Shown: positions 9,045 to 18,344, counted from the stretch's first letter. The stretch: DNA of 64,000 nt from Muricoccus roseus (GCF_900141905.1 NZ_FQZF01000022.1:1-64000); one strand, 5' to 3'. The notes: a model not told the origin generated them from the letters alone. Made by a program: numbers and translations.

Positions 9045-9063
9045 GGCCCGGCGCGGGGCAGGC

Positions 9064-9963
9064 GTGAGCCCCGGCGCCCCGCTGCGGGGATGGCGGCTCT
9101 GGTGGCGGCTGCTGCTGATCTCGGCCCTCTGGGCCACCGCCTTTCCCGTGGTGCGGTTGGCCGGGCGTTCCATGCCGCCCTTCGCGCTTTCGGCCGGGCG
9201 TGCGGCGGTGGCGGTGACCCTGCTGCTCCTCTTTGCCCTGGCCACCGGCGCCTTCCGACGGCGGGAGGGGTGGAGCTGGCGGGCCGCCCTCGTGCTCGGC
9301 ACGGCGAATGGCTGGCTGCCGAACTGCCTCACCGCCTTTGCGCTGCTCACCCTCACGGCCGCCTCCGTGGCGCTGATCCAGTCGGCCTCGCCGCTTTTTG
9401 TGGCGTTGTTGGCCGCGCTCTTCCTGCCGGGCGAGCGTCCGGGGCCGAGGACGCTGGCGGGGCTTGGCCTCGGTTTCGTGGGAATCGCCGTGATCCTCGG
9501 GCCCGCCGCGCTGGCGGGCGGGGCTGCGGGGCTGCTGGCGGGGATGGTGATGCTGGTGGTGGCGCTCTCCTACGCGACCGGCGTGGTCTTCGTGCGGCGG
9601 ACCCGGCCGGGCGGGGCGCTGCAGCTGGCGGCGGGGCAGCAGGGGGTGAGCGCGCTGGGGGCGCTGGCGGTGAGCCTTTCCCTGGAACCGCTCTCGGCCT
9701 TCGAACAGCCCTGGGAGGTCTGGGCGGTGGTGGCCTGTGCCGGCGTGTTCGGCTCGGCCTTGCCGGTGACGCTGTTCCTCTTCCTCGCGCAGCGGGCGCG
9801 GGCGACGGACGCTGCCATGACAGGTTATCTGCAGCCGGGCTTCGCCGCCGTTTTCGCGGCGCTGCTGCTGGGGGAGTGGCCGGAGCCGCGCGTGCTGCTG
9901 GGTGGGGCGGTGGTGCTGGCCGGGGTCTGGCTGGCGACCGGCGGGAAGCGCCGGTCGCCCTAG
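9064..9963 (+). CDS. EamA/DMT-family transporter
   Basis: A 299-residue inner-membrane protein with about ten hydrophobic helices in two EamA repeats (drug/metabolite transporter superfamily). The first repeat contains SALWATAFPVVRLAGRSMPPF, and the second ends LLGGAVVLAGVWLATGG. Such proteins export small metabolites; the substrate cannot be predicted. I chose the GTG at 9064, 20 bases after mltG, because the membrane helices begin soon after it. It converges with rutA (7-base gap). Confidence 0.85.
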   Translation: MSPGAPLRGWRLWWRLLLISALWATAFPVVRLAGRSMPPFALSAGRAAVAVTLLLLFALATGAFRRREGWSWRAALVLGTANGWLPNCLTAFALLTLTAASVALIQSASPLFVALLAALFLPGERPGPRTLAGLGLGFVGIAVILGPAALAGGAAGLLAGMVMLVVALSYATGVVFVRRTRPGGALQLAAGQQGVSALGALAVSLSLEPLSAFEQPWEVWAVVACAGVFGSALPVTLFLFLAQRARATDAAMTGYLQPGFAAVFAALLLGEWPEPRVLLGGAVVLAGVWLATGGKRRSP

Positions 9964-9970
9964 GGGCGGT

Positions 9971-11056
9971 TCAGGCCGGGGCCATGGCCCGGATGTGCTG
10001 CCGGCTGCGCATCAGCGGCTGGATGTGCTGGCCGAAGGCCTCGATGCCCTCGAGGAAGTCGTCGAAGGTCAGCAGGACGCCGGCGAGGCCAGGCACCTCC
10101 GACATCTCGTCCATCATGCGCGCGACCGAGGCATAGGAGCCGATCAGCGTGCCCATGTTCAGGTTGATGGCGCCTTCGGGCAGGGCGTATTGCCGCACGT
10201 TGGTATCTCCGCCGGAGCGCGTGTCGGCGGCGGCTTGGCCGGCCATCCAGGCGATGGCCTCACGGTCGGCGCCGGCCTGGTAGTGCTGCCACTTCGCCAT
10301 GGCCGCCTCATCGGTCTCGTCGGCGATGATCATGATGAGGGCCAGCGACCCGACCTTGCGCCCGGTTTGAGCGGCGGCTGCCTGGACGCGGGCGGTGACG
10401 GGGGCGAGGGCCTGGGGGGTGTTGATGCCCTGGCCGAGGCAGAAGTTGTAGTCGGCGTGCCGGGCCATGAAGTCGAGGCCGGCTTGGCTCTGGCCGGCGC
10501 AGACGATCTCGATGCCCTGTCCCGGCATGGGCAGGAGACGGCAATCCTCCATCTGGAAGTATTCGCCCCTGAAGTCCGACCGGCCGGTGGACCAGAGCTC
10601 GCGCAGGATGGTGGCATATTCCGAGAGGTGGTCGTAGCGGCGGGCGAAGTGCTCGTCGCCGGGCCAGAGGCCCATCTGCGAGTATTCCGGGCGCTGCCAG
10701 CCGGTGATGAGGTTCACGCCGAAGCGCCCCGGGGCGATGGAATCGATGGTCACGGCCATGCGGGCCATGATCGCCGGGGGGAGGGTGAGGGAGGCGGCGG
10801 TGGCGAAGAGCTTGATGCGGTTCGTCACCGCCGCCAGCCCGGCCATGAGGGTGAAGGATTCCAGGTTGTAGTCCCAGAACTCCGTCGCGCCGCCGAAGCC
10901 GCGCAGCTTGATCATGGAGAGGAGGAAGTCGAGGCCGTAATGCTCGGCCCGCTGCGAGATCTGCTTGTTGAGCGCGAAGCTGGGCTTGTACTGAGGCGCG
11001 TTGGTGGAGATGAGCCACCCGTTGTTGCCGATCGGGATGAAGACGCCGACATCCAT
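9971..11056 (-). CDS. rutA: Pyrimidine monooxygenase RutA
   Basis: A 361-residue FMN-dependent luciferase-like enzyme that opens the uracil ring (between N3 and C4) with O2. Signature stretches match E. coli RutA closely by memory: [13 protein letters not shown] near the start, [46 protein letters not shown] and [16 protein letters not shown]. The start at 11056 matches the family N-terminus. The rest of the rut operon (rutB-G) and its RutR regulator are absent from the neighbourhood: the flanks are an EamA gene and terC, so this is an orphan copy here. Confidence 0.93.
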   Translation of the reverse strand: MDVGVFIPIGNNGWLISTNAPQYKPSFALNKQISQRAEHYGLDFLLSMIKLRGFGGATEFWDYNLESFTLMAGLAAVTNRIKLFATAASLTLPPAIMARMAVTIDSIAPGRFGVNLITGWQRPEYSQMGLWPGDEHFARRYDHLSEYATILRELWSTGRSDFRGEYFQMEDCRLLPMPGQGIEIVCAGQSQAGLDFMARHADYNFCLGQGINTPQALAPVTARVQAAAAQTGRKVGSLALIMIIADETDEAAMAKWQHYQAGADREAIAWMAGQAAADTRSGGDTNVRQYALPEGAINLNMGTLIGSYASVARMMDEMSEVPGLAGVLLTFDDFLEGIEAFGQHIQPLMRSRQHIRAMAPA

Positions 11057-11235
11057 GTCCTGGTGGCCCCCTGGAGGAGAAAAGGAACCGGGACGGCTCA
11101 GCAATTCCCGTTCCAGCGCCATTGGGCGGGGAATGCCCTCGATGTGATGACGCGCCAGGGGGTGGCTGACCTTTCGGAGTTCCTGCCGCCGCCCCATAGA
11201 TGCGGGCTACATTACAGGAAGGACACCTGACCGCC

Positions 11236-12024
11236 GTGGAAGCCGAGGTTCTCATTGCGCTTGCCGCGCTGATCGGCATGGAGGTGGTCCTCGGGATCGA
11301 CAACCTCGTCTTCATCGCGATCCTGACCAACCGCCTTCCGGTGGAGCGGCGGCGTTCGGCGCGGCTGATCGGGCTGGGGCTCGCGGTCCTGCTGCGCCTG
11401 GTAATGCTGGCCGGGGTGGGCTGGCTGATCTCGCTGACCCAGCCCCTTTTCGGCTTCTGGGGCATGGACTTCTCCGGCAAGGACCTGATCCTGATCGCCG
11501 GCGGCCTGTTCCTGATCGGCAAGGCCGTGATCGAGATCCACCACCGCGTGGACCCGGACGCCCAGGCCGAGGCGAAGGCGGCCAGCCAGGTGACGGCCCA
11601 TTACGGGGCGACGATCTTCCAGATCATCCTGATCGACATGGTGTTCAGCGTGGACAGCATCCTGGCGGCCGTGGGGCTCACCCAGGTGATGTGGGTGATC
11701 GTGGTCGCGATCCTGGTCTCAGTCGCCGTCATGCTGCTGTCGATGGATGCCCTCTCCAACTTCATGGAGAAGAACCCGACGGTGGTGATGCTGGCCCTCG
11801 CCTTCCTGGTGATGATCGGCATGGTGCTGCTGGGCGAGGGCTTCGGCTTCCATGTGCCGAAGGGGTTCGTCTACACGGCCATGGCCTTCGCGGCGGGGGT
11901 GGAGGCGCTGAACGTGTGGGCGCGGCGCTCGCATGGCCGGCGGACGGTCGGCCCGGACAGCACTACCCTGGCCGGGCCGGAGGCTAGCCCGGCGGTGAAT
12001 CGGCCTTCGCCGGAAGGCGGCTGA
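11236..12024 (+). CDS. TerC-family integral membrane protein
   Basis: About 262 residues with seven or more hydrophobic helices. It bears the TerC signatures EVVLGIDNLVFIAILTNRLP and DMVFSVDSILAAVGL, each with the acidic residues proposed to bind metal in this family (tellurium resistance, manganese export such as Alx/MeeF). The GTG at 11236 has AGGAAGGA upstream; an ATG at 11200 lacks a ribosome site and is less likely. The last 41 bases overlap the convergent SDR gene on the other strand. Metal export is an inference from family. Confidence 0.85.
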   Translation: MEAEVLIALAALIGMEVVLGIDNLVFIAILTNRLPVERRRSARLIGLGLAVLLRLVMLAGVGWLISLTQPLFGFWGMDFSGKDLILIAGGLFLIGKAVIEIHHRVDPDAQAEAKAASQVTAHYGATIFQIILIDMVFSVDSILAAVGLTQVMWVIVVAILVSVAVMLLSMDALSNFMEKNPTVVMLALAFLVMIGMVLLGEGFGFHVPKGFVYTAMAFAAGVEALNVWARRSHGRRTVGPDSTTLAGPEASPAVNRPSPEGG

Positions 12025-12790
12025 GCCAGTTGGGCGGCAGCGCGCCGGCCAGGCGCGCCGCCGCATAGACGGGCCAGGGATAGACGACCCGGGCCTTCCC
12101 GCGCGCGATGCCCGTGAGGGTGCGGCGCGCGGCTTCCTCCGGCTCCATCAGGAGGGGCATGGGGAAGGTGTTCGGCGCGGTCATCGGCGTGCGGATGAAG
12201 CCGGGGCAGATGGCGTGCAGGCGGATGCCGTCCTGCCGCGCCGTGGCATCGGTGGCCTCGGTCCAGCGCTGGAGGGCCGCCTTGGAGGCGGAATAGGCCG
12301 GGGCGCCGGGCGAGGCGACGAAGGCCGCGATGGAGGCGATGGCGGCCACGCGGCCGCGGATGCCATCCGGCCCCGGCGGCTGGGCGCGCATCATCTCCAG
12401 CCCGGGCATGATGGTGTTCAGCGCGCCGGTAAGGTTCACCGCGAAGATTCGGGCGACCTGGCCCGGTGCCTCCCGAGTGCCGCCGGTGCCGGCCGAGGTG
12501 CCGGCATTGGCGATGAGCAGGTCGAGCCCGCCGGTGGCGCCGACCCATTCCGAGGCGGCGGCCGCGTCGGTGACGTCGAAGGCGGTTTCGGAGACCTCGG
12601 CGCCGGCCGCGCGACAGGCGGCGGCGGTGGCGGCGAGGCGGGCGGCGTCCCGGCCGGCGAGGTGGAGGACGCGGCCGGGGGCGGCGAGTTCCCGCGCCAG
12701 GGCGGCGCCGAGGCCGGAAGAGGCGCCGGTGATGGCCGCGCGGCGCCAGGGCCAGCCTTCGACCCGCTGTGTGTCGGCGCCTTGCATCAT
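11984..12790 (-). CDS. Short-chain dehydrogenase/reductase
   Basis: A 268-residue classical SDR. It shows TGASSGLGAALA (cofactor loop), NAGTS, the catalytic Ser in IASIAAF and YSASK (Tyr/Lys). After the fold it carries a family-specific tail, ARKTLTGIARGK-like and ending VYPWPVYAAARLAGALPPNWLSRLP, as in YqjQ/DltE-like membrane-associated SDRs. The start MMQGADT has GGGAGAGG upstream. Its 3' end overlaps terC tail to tail by 41 bases. The substrate is unknown. Confidence 0.85.
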   Translation of the reverse strand: MMQGADTQRVEGWPWRRAAITGASSGLGAALARELAAPGRVLHLAGRDAARLAATAAACRAAGAEVSETAFDVTDAAAASEWVGATGGLDLLIANAGTSAGTGGTREAPGQVARIFAVNLTGALNTIMPGLEMMRAQPPGPDGIRGRVAAIASIAAFVASPGAPAYSASKAALQRWTEATDATARQDGIRLHAICPGFIRTPMTAPNTFPMPLLMEPEEAARRTLTGIARGKARVVYPWPVYAAARLAGALPPNWLSRLPAKADSPPG

Positions 12791-12817
12791 GCCCTCTCCC
12801 GCCGCAGAAGGCCGCGC

Positions 12818-13711
12818 ATGGCCATCCGATCCATGACCGGCTTCGCGCGCACCACCGGCACCTTGCCGGATGGTACCCCCTTCACCTGGGAGCTCCGCAG
12901 CGTCAACGGGCGCGGGCTGGACATCCGCTTGCGCCTGCCGCCGGGGCTGGATGCGTTGGAGGGGCCGCTGAAAGAGGCGGCCGGCGGGCGCTTCGCGCGG
13001 GGGAACGTGACCGCCAATCTCACGCTGAAGCGGGAGGACCGGGCACCCCGGCTGATGCTGGACCAGGCGGCGCTGGAGCGCGCCATGGCCCTGGTGGCCG
13101 AGCTGGCGGCGCGGATGCCAGGGGCTGCGGCGCCCCGGCCGGAGGCCGTGCTGGCCCTGCCGGGCGTGCTGCGGACCGAGGTGGAGGTGCCGGACGAGAC
13201 CTCCGAGGCGGCGCGCCGGGCAGCGGTGACGGAGGGGTTCGGGCAGGCCATGGCCGAGCTGTTCGCGGCCCGCGCGGCGGAGGGGGCGCGGCTGGGTGTG
13301 ATCCTGGCGACGCTGCTGGACGAGATTGAGGCCCTGCGGGCGCAGGCGGCGCGGGAAGCCGCACGGCAGCCGGAGGCGCATCGCGCCCGGCTTTCCGCCG
13401 TGCTGGCGGAGCTGCTGGAGGGCGAGCGCCGCGTGCCGGAGGACCGGCTGGCGGCCGAGGTGGCGCTGCTGGCCGCACGCTCCGACGTGCGGGAGGAGCT
13501 GGACCGGCTGGGTGCCCATGTGGAGGCGGCCCGCGCCTTGCTGGGGGAGAAGGCGCCGATCGGGCGGAAGCTGGAATTCCTGACGCAGGAATTCGGGCGG
13601 GAGGCCAATACGCTCGGCGCGAAATCCGGCAGCCTGGGGCTGACCCGGCTTTCCCTGGAACTGAAAGCCGCCATCGAGCGGCTGCGCGAGCAGGCGGCGA
13701 ATGTGGAATGA
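12818..13711 (+). CDS. YicC/YloC-family endoribonuclease
   Basis: A 297-residue YicC-like protein. It has the characteristic N-terminus IRSMTGFAR with SVNGRGLDIRLRLP, and the C-terminal DUF1732 block DRLAAEVALLAARSDVREELDRL ... GRKLEFLTQEFGREANTLGAKS. Family members cleave RNA and were linked to stationary-phase survival. The gene overlaps gmk by 4 bases (ATGA), the usual yicC-gmk pair. The start at 12818 is fixed by the conserved N-terminus; frame remains open upstream but lies over the divergent SDR. Confidence 0.93.
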   Translation: MAIRSMTGFARTTGTLPDGTPFTWELRSVNGRGLDIRLRLPPGLDALEGPLKEAAGGRFARGNVTANLTLKREDRAPRLMLDQAALERAMALVAELAARMPGAAAPRPEAVLALPGVLRTEVEVPDETSEAARRAAVTEGFGQAMAELFAARAAEGARLGVILATLLDEIEALRAQAAREAARQPEAHRARLSAVLAELLEGERRVPEDRLAAEVALLAARSDVREELDRLGAHVEAARALLGEKAPIGRKLEFLTQEFGREANTLGAKSGSLGLTRLSLELKAAIERLREQAANVE

Positions 13712-14343
13712 GCGAGATCGAGCGGCCCATGAACCGGAGGGGCCTCTGCCTGGTTCTGGTGGCGCCTTCCGGCGCGGGCAAGACGAGCGTTTCGCGCGCG
13801 CTGCTGGCGCGGGAGGGGGAGCTGTCCCTCTCCATCTCCGCCACCACCCGCGCCGCCCGGCCGGGCGAGGTGCACGGCGTTCACTACTTCTTCCACACGC
13901 CCGGGGAGTTCGAGGCGATGGAGGCTGAGGGGCACTTCATCGAGAGCGCGCATGTCTATGGCCGGCGCTACGGGACGCCGCGCGCGCCGGTGAAGGCTGC
14001 CCTGGCCGCGGGGCGCGACGTGCTCTTCGACGTGGACTGGCAGGGGCATCTGCTTCTGCAGCAGGCCATGCCGGGGGATGTGGTGGGAGTGTTCCTGATG
14101 CCGCCCTCCATCGAGGAGCTCGAGCGGCGGCTGCGGACGCGCGGGACGGACAGCGAGGAGGAGATCCTCCGCCGCATGGGCAAGGCGCGGGAGGATGCCT
14201 CGCATTGGGAGGAGTTCGACCACGTCCTCATCAACACCGACTTCGCGCAGACGGTGGACACGGTTTCCGCCATTCTGCGGGCGGCGCGCACGGCGCGGGC
14301 GCGGAATCTCTGGCTGAAGGACTTCGTGGCGGGGCTGGGCTAG
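13708..14343 (+). CDS. gmk: Guanylate kinase
   Basis: A 211-residue enzyme that phosphorylates GMP to GDP with ATP. It shows the P-loop APSGAGKTS, the GMP-binding block TTRAARPGEVHGVHYFF, and FIESAHVYGRRYGTPRAPV; the lid and RRMGKAREDASHWEEFDHVLINTD at the C-terminus are intact. It is translationally coupled to yicC. Confidence 0.96.
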   Translation: MSEIERPMNRRGLCLVLVAPSGAGKTSVSRALLAREGELSLSISATTRAARPGEVHGVHYFFHTPGEFEAMEAEGHFIESAHVYGRRYGTPRAPVKAALAAGRDVLFDVDWQGHLLLQQAMPGDVVGVFLMPPSIEELERRLRTRGTDSEEEILRRMGKAREDASHWEEFDHVLINTDFAQTVDTVSAILRAARTARARNLWLKDFVAGLG

Positions 14344-14347
14344 GGAG

Positions 14348-15277
14348 GTGGTCGGCGTTCTCGGCCTCGTCGCGCCGGTCTTCCTGCTGATCGGGCTCGG
14401 CTATGTGGCCGGGGTGCGGCGGATGCTCTCGGACGAGGCGCTGCGGGGCATCAACGACTTCGCCTTCTGGCTCTGCGCGCCGGCGCTGCTCTTTGTCTCG
14501 GCGGCCTCCGGTGGCGGTGCGGCGCATGGTGGGCGGCTGGAGGTCATCTTCTTCGGCAGCGTGCTGCTGGTCTATGCGGCGGCGCTGCTGCTCTGCCGCT
14601 TCGTCGCGCGGCGGGGGCTCGCGGAATCGGGATTGTTCGCGCTGAACTGCAGCTTCGGCAACACGCTGATGATGGGCGTTCCGGTGACGCTGGCGACCTT
14701 CGGCACGGCGGGCATCGCGCCGGCCACGGCGATCGTGGGTCTCTATTCGCTTGTCATGCTGCCGCTGACGACGGTGGTCGCCGAGTTGGGCATGAGCGCG
14801 GGGGCCTCGCCGCTTCGCGTGCTGGCGGCCACGCTGCGCTCGGTGGTGCGGAACCCGATCGTGCTCGCGGTGCTGCTGGGCAATCTCTGGGCGGTGTTCC
14901 TGCCGGCGCCGCCGGACTTCATGCGGCGCTTCCTGGAGATCCTGGGCGGTGGGACGAGCCCGATGCTGCTGTTCTGCCTCGGTGCGTCGCTGCGCGACTT
15001 CCACATCCGGCGGGACTGGCTGGATGCGGTGGTGATCAACGTCCTGAAGCTGGCGGTGCTGCCGCTGGTGGTCTGGGGGTTCGGGCGGCTTGCGGGACTG
15101 GGGCCGCTGGAGCTTGCGGTGGCGGTGACCATGGCGGCCATGCCGACCGGCGCGAATGCCTTCATGATGTCACGCCGCTACGCCACGGGCATGGAGCGCG
15201 CCGGGGCGGCGGTGCTGCTGGGCACCATGCTGTCTGTCGTCTCCCTGACGCTCGTTCTTGGTTTATTTGCACGCTGA
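14348..15277 (+). CDS. AEC-family (auxin efflux carrier/malonate) transporter
   Basis: A 309-residue inner-membrane carrier with ten predicted helices in two halves, of the auxin-efflux-carrier family (MdcF/YfdV-like). Characteristic segments are VAPVFLLIGLGYVAGVRR at the start, NCSFGNTLMMGVPV mid-way and AAMPTGANAFMMSRRY near the end. The start is a GTG 4 bases after gmk. Family members move organic acids or small anions; the DASS transporter and the LDH-like gene downstream make an organic-acid substrate plausible. Confidence 0.85.
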   Translation: MVGVLGLVAPVFLLIGLGYVAGVRRMLSDEALRGINDFAFWLCAPALLFVSAASGGGAAHGGRLEVIFFGSVLLVYAAALLLCRFVARRGLAESGLFALNCSFGNTLMMGVPVTLATFGTAGIAPATAIVGLYSLVMLPLTTVVAELGMSAGASPLRVLAATLRSVVRNPIVLAVLLGNLWAVFLPAPPDFMRRFLEILGGGTSPMLLFCLGASLRDFHIRRDWLDAVVINVLKLAVLPLVVWGFGRLAGLGPLELAVAVTMAAMPTGANAFMMSRRYATGMERAGAAVLLGTMLSVVSLTLVLGLFAR

Positions 15278-15399
15278 GGGCGTGCCATGATCCGGATCAA
15301 CGCCTTGTTCACGCGCCCGTGGTTTTGAGGGGGGCGCTTCCGTGTAGGGGCGCCAGGAGTCTGGCCTGACGACCAGATCATCACCTCTTGGAGGCCGGG

Positions 15400-16881
15400 A
15401 TGATCCTGATGTCTCCGGGCGAGCCCACCTCGAACCGCAAGCTCGCCTGGTTCCTCATTGCGCTTCTTGTCTATGGGGCGGTGCTGCTGCTGCCGACGCC
15501 GGCGGGGCTGACGGCCTCCGGGCAGGTGGCGCTGGGGCTGCTGGCCCTGGTGATCATCCTCTGGATCAGCGAATGCGTTTCCCCGGCCGCGAGCGCCATC
15601 GTGCTGACAGGGGCCGCGGTGCTGGGCCTCATGGGCAAGTCGCTGACCGCGGGCGCGAAGCCGATGACGTCCACCGATGCGCTGACGGTGATGCTCAACG
15701 GCTTCTCCTCCTCCGCCGTGCTGCTGGTCGCGGGGGCGCTCTTCCTGGCGGTGGCGCTGAAGCTCACCGGGCTGGACCGGCGCGTGGCGCTGATGGTGAT
15801 GAGCCGGGTCGGCATTTCGCCCGCGCGGCTGACGATCGGGGCCATGATCGTCGGCTTCGTGCTGGCGCTGTTCATCCCCTCCGCGACCGCGCGGGTGGGT
15901 GCGGTGATTCCGATCATGGTGGGCGTGGTGACCGCGCTGGGCCTGCCGGTGACGAGCAGCCTGGGCGCCACGCTGATGATCGTGACGGCGCAGGTCTGCT
16001 CGATCTTCAACATGGCGATCAAGACCGCCGCGGCGCAGAACCTGATCAGCCTGAACTTCATGCAGGCGAGCTTCGGCCGCACCCTGACCTGGGGCGAGTG
16101 GTTCATCACCGCGCTGCCCTTCACGCTTTCCATGTGCGTCGTGCTCTTCGTCGTCTCGCTCGTTCTGCTGCGGCCGCATGTGCCGCCGGTGGAGGAGGCG
16201 AAGCGGCGGCTGGCGGAGGAGGTGGCGAATCTCGGCCCGGTGACGCCCGCCGAGTGGCGGCTGATGCTGGTGGCCTTGCTGCTGCTGGTGATGTGGTCCA
16301 CCGAGGGCTGGCTGCATCCGCTGGACACCACGACGACGACCCAGCTGGGCATCGCCCTGCTGCTGATGCCGCGGATCGGGGTGATGACCTGGGCGCAGGC
16401 GGAGAAGCAGGTTCCCTGGGGCACGGTGGTGCTGTTCGCCGCGGGCATCTCTCTCGGCGTGCTGCTCTCCCGCACCGGTGCGGCGGGCTGGCTGGCGAGC
16501 GTGACGCTGGGGCAGCTGGGGCTGGGGGCGACGCCCGTGTTCCTGGTGGTGGGCGCGCTGTCGCTGTTCAGCATCGTGCTGCATCTCGGCTTCGCCTCGG
16601 CCACGGGGCTGGCGAGCACGCTGATCCCCATCATGATCGCCTTCGCCGAGACGCTGCCCTATGGGCGTGAGACCGCCTTCGGGATCGTGATGATCCAGAG
16701 CATGGTGGTTTCCTTCGGCTTCATCCTGCCGACCAACGCGCCGCAGAACATGCTCTGCTACGCGACCGGTGCCTTCTCCACGATGCAGTTCGCGAAGGTC
16801 GGCATCGTGCTGACCCTGGCCGGGCTGGGGCTGCTGGTGCTGTTCTCCGCCACCATCTGGCCGATGATGGGAGTGCTGTGA
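15400..16881 (+). CDS. DASS/SLC13-type anion:sodium symporter
   Basis: A 493-residue membrane protein of the divalent anion:Na+ symporter family (dicarboxylate, citrate or sulfate uptake). It has about 12 hydrophobic segments. The family landmarks are the early FLIALLVYGAVLLLPTPAGL, an SGLxxNP-like mid-region with LFIPSATARVGAVIPIM, and FILPTNAPQNMLCYATGAFS near the C-terminus (the second SNT-type loop). GGAGG precedes the ATG. Its stop overlaps the next start (TGATG), so it is coupled to the LDH-fold dehydrogenase, suggesting uptake of a 2-hydroxy or 2-oxo acid. Confidence 0.88.
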   Translation: MILMSPGEPTSNRKLAWFLIALLVYGAVLLLPTPAGLTASGQVALGLLALVIILWISECVSPAASAIVLTGAAVLGLMGKSLTAGAKPMTSTDALTVMLNGFSSSAVLLVAGALFLAVALKLTGLDRRVALMVMSRVGISPARLTIGAMIVGFVLALFIPSATARVGAVIPIMVGVVTALGLPVTSSLGATLMIVTAQVCSIFNMAIKTAAAQNLISLNFMQASFGRTLTWGEWFITALPFTLSMCVVLFVVSLVLLRPHVPPVEEAKRRLAEEVANLGPVTPAEWRLMLVALLLLVMWSTEGWLHPLDTTTTTQLGIALLLMPRIGVMTWAQAEKQVPWGTVVLFAAGISLGVLLSRTGAAGWLASVTLGQLGLGATPVFLVVGALSLFSIVLHLGFASATGLASTLIPIMIAFAETLPYGRETAFGIVMIQSMVVSFGFILPTNAPQNMLCYATGAFSTMQFAKVGIVLTLAGLGLLVLFSATIWPMMGVL

Positions 16882-17837
16882 TGGGCGGCAAGGTCGGGAT
16901 TATCGGCGCCGGGCAGGTCGGCGCGGCGGCTGGGTTCCTGCTGGCCAATGTGCCGGGGATCAGCGAGGTGGTGCTGGTCGACATGGATGCCGCTCGGGCA
17001 CGGTCGGAGGCGGCGGACATCGCCCATGCGGCGGCCTTCGGCAGCCCCGCCCTGGTGCGGGCGGGGGATTACGCCGAACTGGCCGGAGCCGGGGTGGTGG
17101 TGGTGACGGCCGGCACCAGCCTGAAGCCCGGCCAGACGCGGCTGGACCTGTTGGCGGCGAATGTCGGCGTGGTGTCGGCGGTGCTGGAGCGGGTCCTGGC
17201 CGTGGCGCCGGAGGCGGTTCTGCTCTTCGCCTCCAACCCGGTGGACGTGATGCCGGCGGTGGCTGTCCGGCATTTCGGCGTGCCACGCGGCCGGGCCATC
17301 GGGACGGGATGCGCGCTGGACTCCGCCCGCTTCCGAGACCGTCTGGCGCGGCATCTCGGCCTTTCGCCCGGTTCGGTCCATGCGAATGTGCTGGGCGAGC
17401 ATGGCGATTCGGAGGTGCTGCACTGGAGCGGCGCCCAGGTGGCGGGCATGCCGCTGGCCGACTTCGCGGCGGGAATGGGCGTGCCGCTGACCTCGGAGGC
17501 GCGGGAGTCGATTACCCAGGAGGTGCGGACCTCCGCCTACCGGATCAAGGAGGGCAAGGGCGTCTCCAACTTCGGGATCGGAGGCTGCATCGCGCGGCTG
17601 ACCCGGGCCATCGTGAATGATGAGCATGTGGTGTTCAGCACCTCCACCTTCATGGAGGAACTGCTGGGGGTGGGTGAGACCTGCGTCTCGCTTCCCCATG
17701 TGCTCTCGGCGCAGGGTGCCTCGGCACCCTTCCTGCCGCCGCTAGACGCGGCGGAGGAGACGGCGCTGCGCCACAGTGCCGAGGTGTTGCGGCAGGCGAT
17801 CCGGGTGGGGTTGGACTCGGTGAAACGGGAGAGCTGA
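16881..17837 (+). CDS. Lactate/malate dehydrogenase-fold 2-hydroxyacid dehydrogenase
   Basis: A 318-residue NAD-dependent enzyme of the LDH/MDH superfamily. It has the Rossmann motif GAGQVG (9-14), the cofactor Asp in LVDMD, the loop Arg87 in KPGQTRLDLL, the catalytic pair Asp147/His174 (GEHGDS) and the carboxylate-binding Arg150, all intact. The residue that sets specificity (Gln in LDH, Arg in MDH) is Leu81 (TAGTSLKPG), so neither pyruvate nor oxaloacetate is the obvious substrate; a hydrophobic 2-oxoacid is possible. It is coupled to the upstream anion symporter. Confidence 0.85.
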   Translation: MGGKVGIIGAGQVGAAAGFLLANVPGISEVVLVDMDAARARSEAADIAHAAAFGSPALVRAGDYAELAGAGVVVVTAGTSLKPGQTRLDLLAANVGVVSAVLERVLAVAPEAVLLFASNPVDVMPAVAVRHFGVPRGRAIGTGCALDSARFRDRLARHLGLSPGSVHANVLGEHGDSEVLHWSGAQVAGMPLADFAAGMGVPLTSEARESITQEVRTSAYRIKEGKGVSNFGIGGCIARLTRAIVNDEHVVFSTSTFMEELLGVGETCVSLPHVLSAQGASAPFLPPLDAAEETALRHSAEVLRQAIRVGLDSVKRES

Positions 17838-17838
17838 C

Positions 17839-18297
17839 GTGGCGGAGGCCAAGCCGAGCCTGAAGCTGGACGCACTGTTCAATGAGCTGGAGGCGGAGGA
17901 GCGGCGGGAGCGGGATGCGGCCCGGCGCGCCGCTCTCAAGGCGGCGGCGGGGCAGGAGGCCGAGCGGCGCCATTTCGAGGAGCGGCCGCTGACGGAGGCG
18001 GACCGCGCCTTGTTCCTCCATCGGATCCGCGCTGCCTTCGTTGATCATGAGCGCGAGGTGATGCTGGTGTCCTTCCCCAGCGCCTTCTGCCGGGACGACG
18101 GCCGCCGCATCAACCACCAGCTTCAGGGCTGGGAGGAGCAGCTGCCGGGCTATGCCCGGCGGATCTACGAGTTCTGGCGGGATGACCTGCGCCTGGGGGG
18201 CTTCGGCCTGCAGGCGCGAATCATCAGCTTCGAGAACGGCATGCCGGGCGATGTCGGGCTGTTCGTCACCTGGCCCGAGCTGCGGCCGGAAGGCTGA
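17839..18297 (+). CDS. Hypothetical protein (152 aa)
   Basis: A 152-residue soluble protein starting at a GTG one base after the LDH stop. The first 50 residues are a charged, probably helical stretch (LEAEERRERDAARRAALKAAAGQEAERR, quoted in part). The second half has a compact domain with SFPSAFCRDDGRRINHQL, a Trp/Tyr-rich YARRIYEFWRDD and a conserved-looking LQARIISFENGMPGDVGLFV. I do not recognise the family. It ends convergent with usg across a hairpin. Confidence 0.7.
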   Translation: MAEAKPSLKLDALFNELEAEERRERDAARRAALKAAAGQEAERRHFEERPLTEADRALFLHRIRAAFVDHEREVMLVSFPSAFCRDDGRRINHQLQGWEEQLPGYARRIYEFWRDDLRLGGFGLQARIISFENGMPGDVGLFVTWPELRPEG

Positions 18298-18323
18298 ACC
18301 GGCAAGCTGGACCTGAAAGCGCG

Positions 18324-18344
18324 GCCGGGGGAGGGGCCCCCGGC
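18324..18344. terminator. Bidirectional hairpin between convergent genes
   Basis: GCCGGGGG (18324-18331) pairs with CCCCCGGC (18337-18344) around AGGGG, midway between the 17839-18297 gene and usg. It has no U-run on either strand. Confidence 0.45.
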
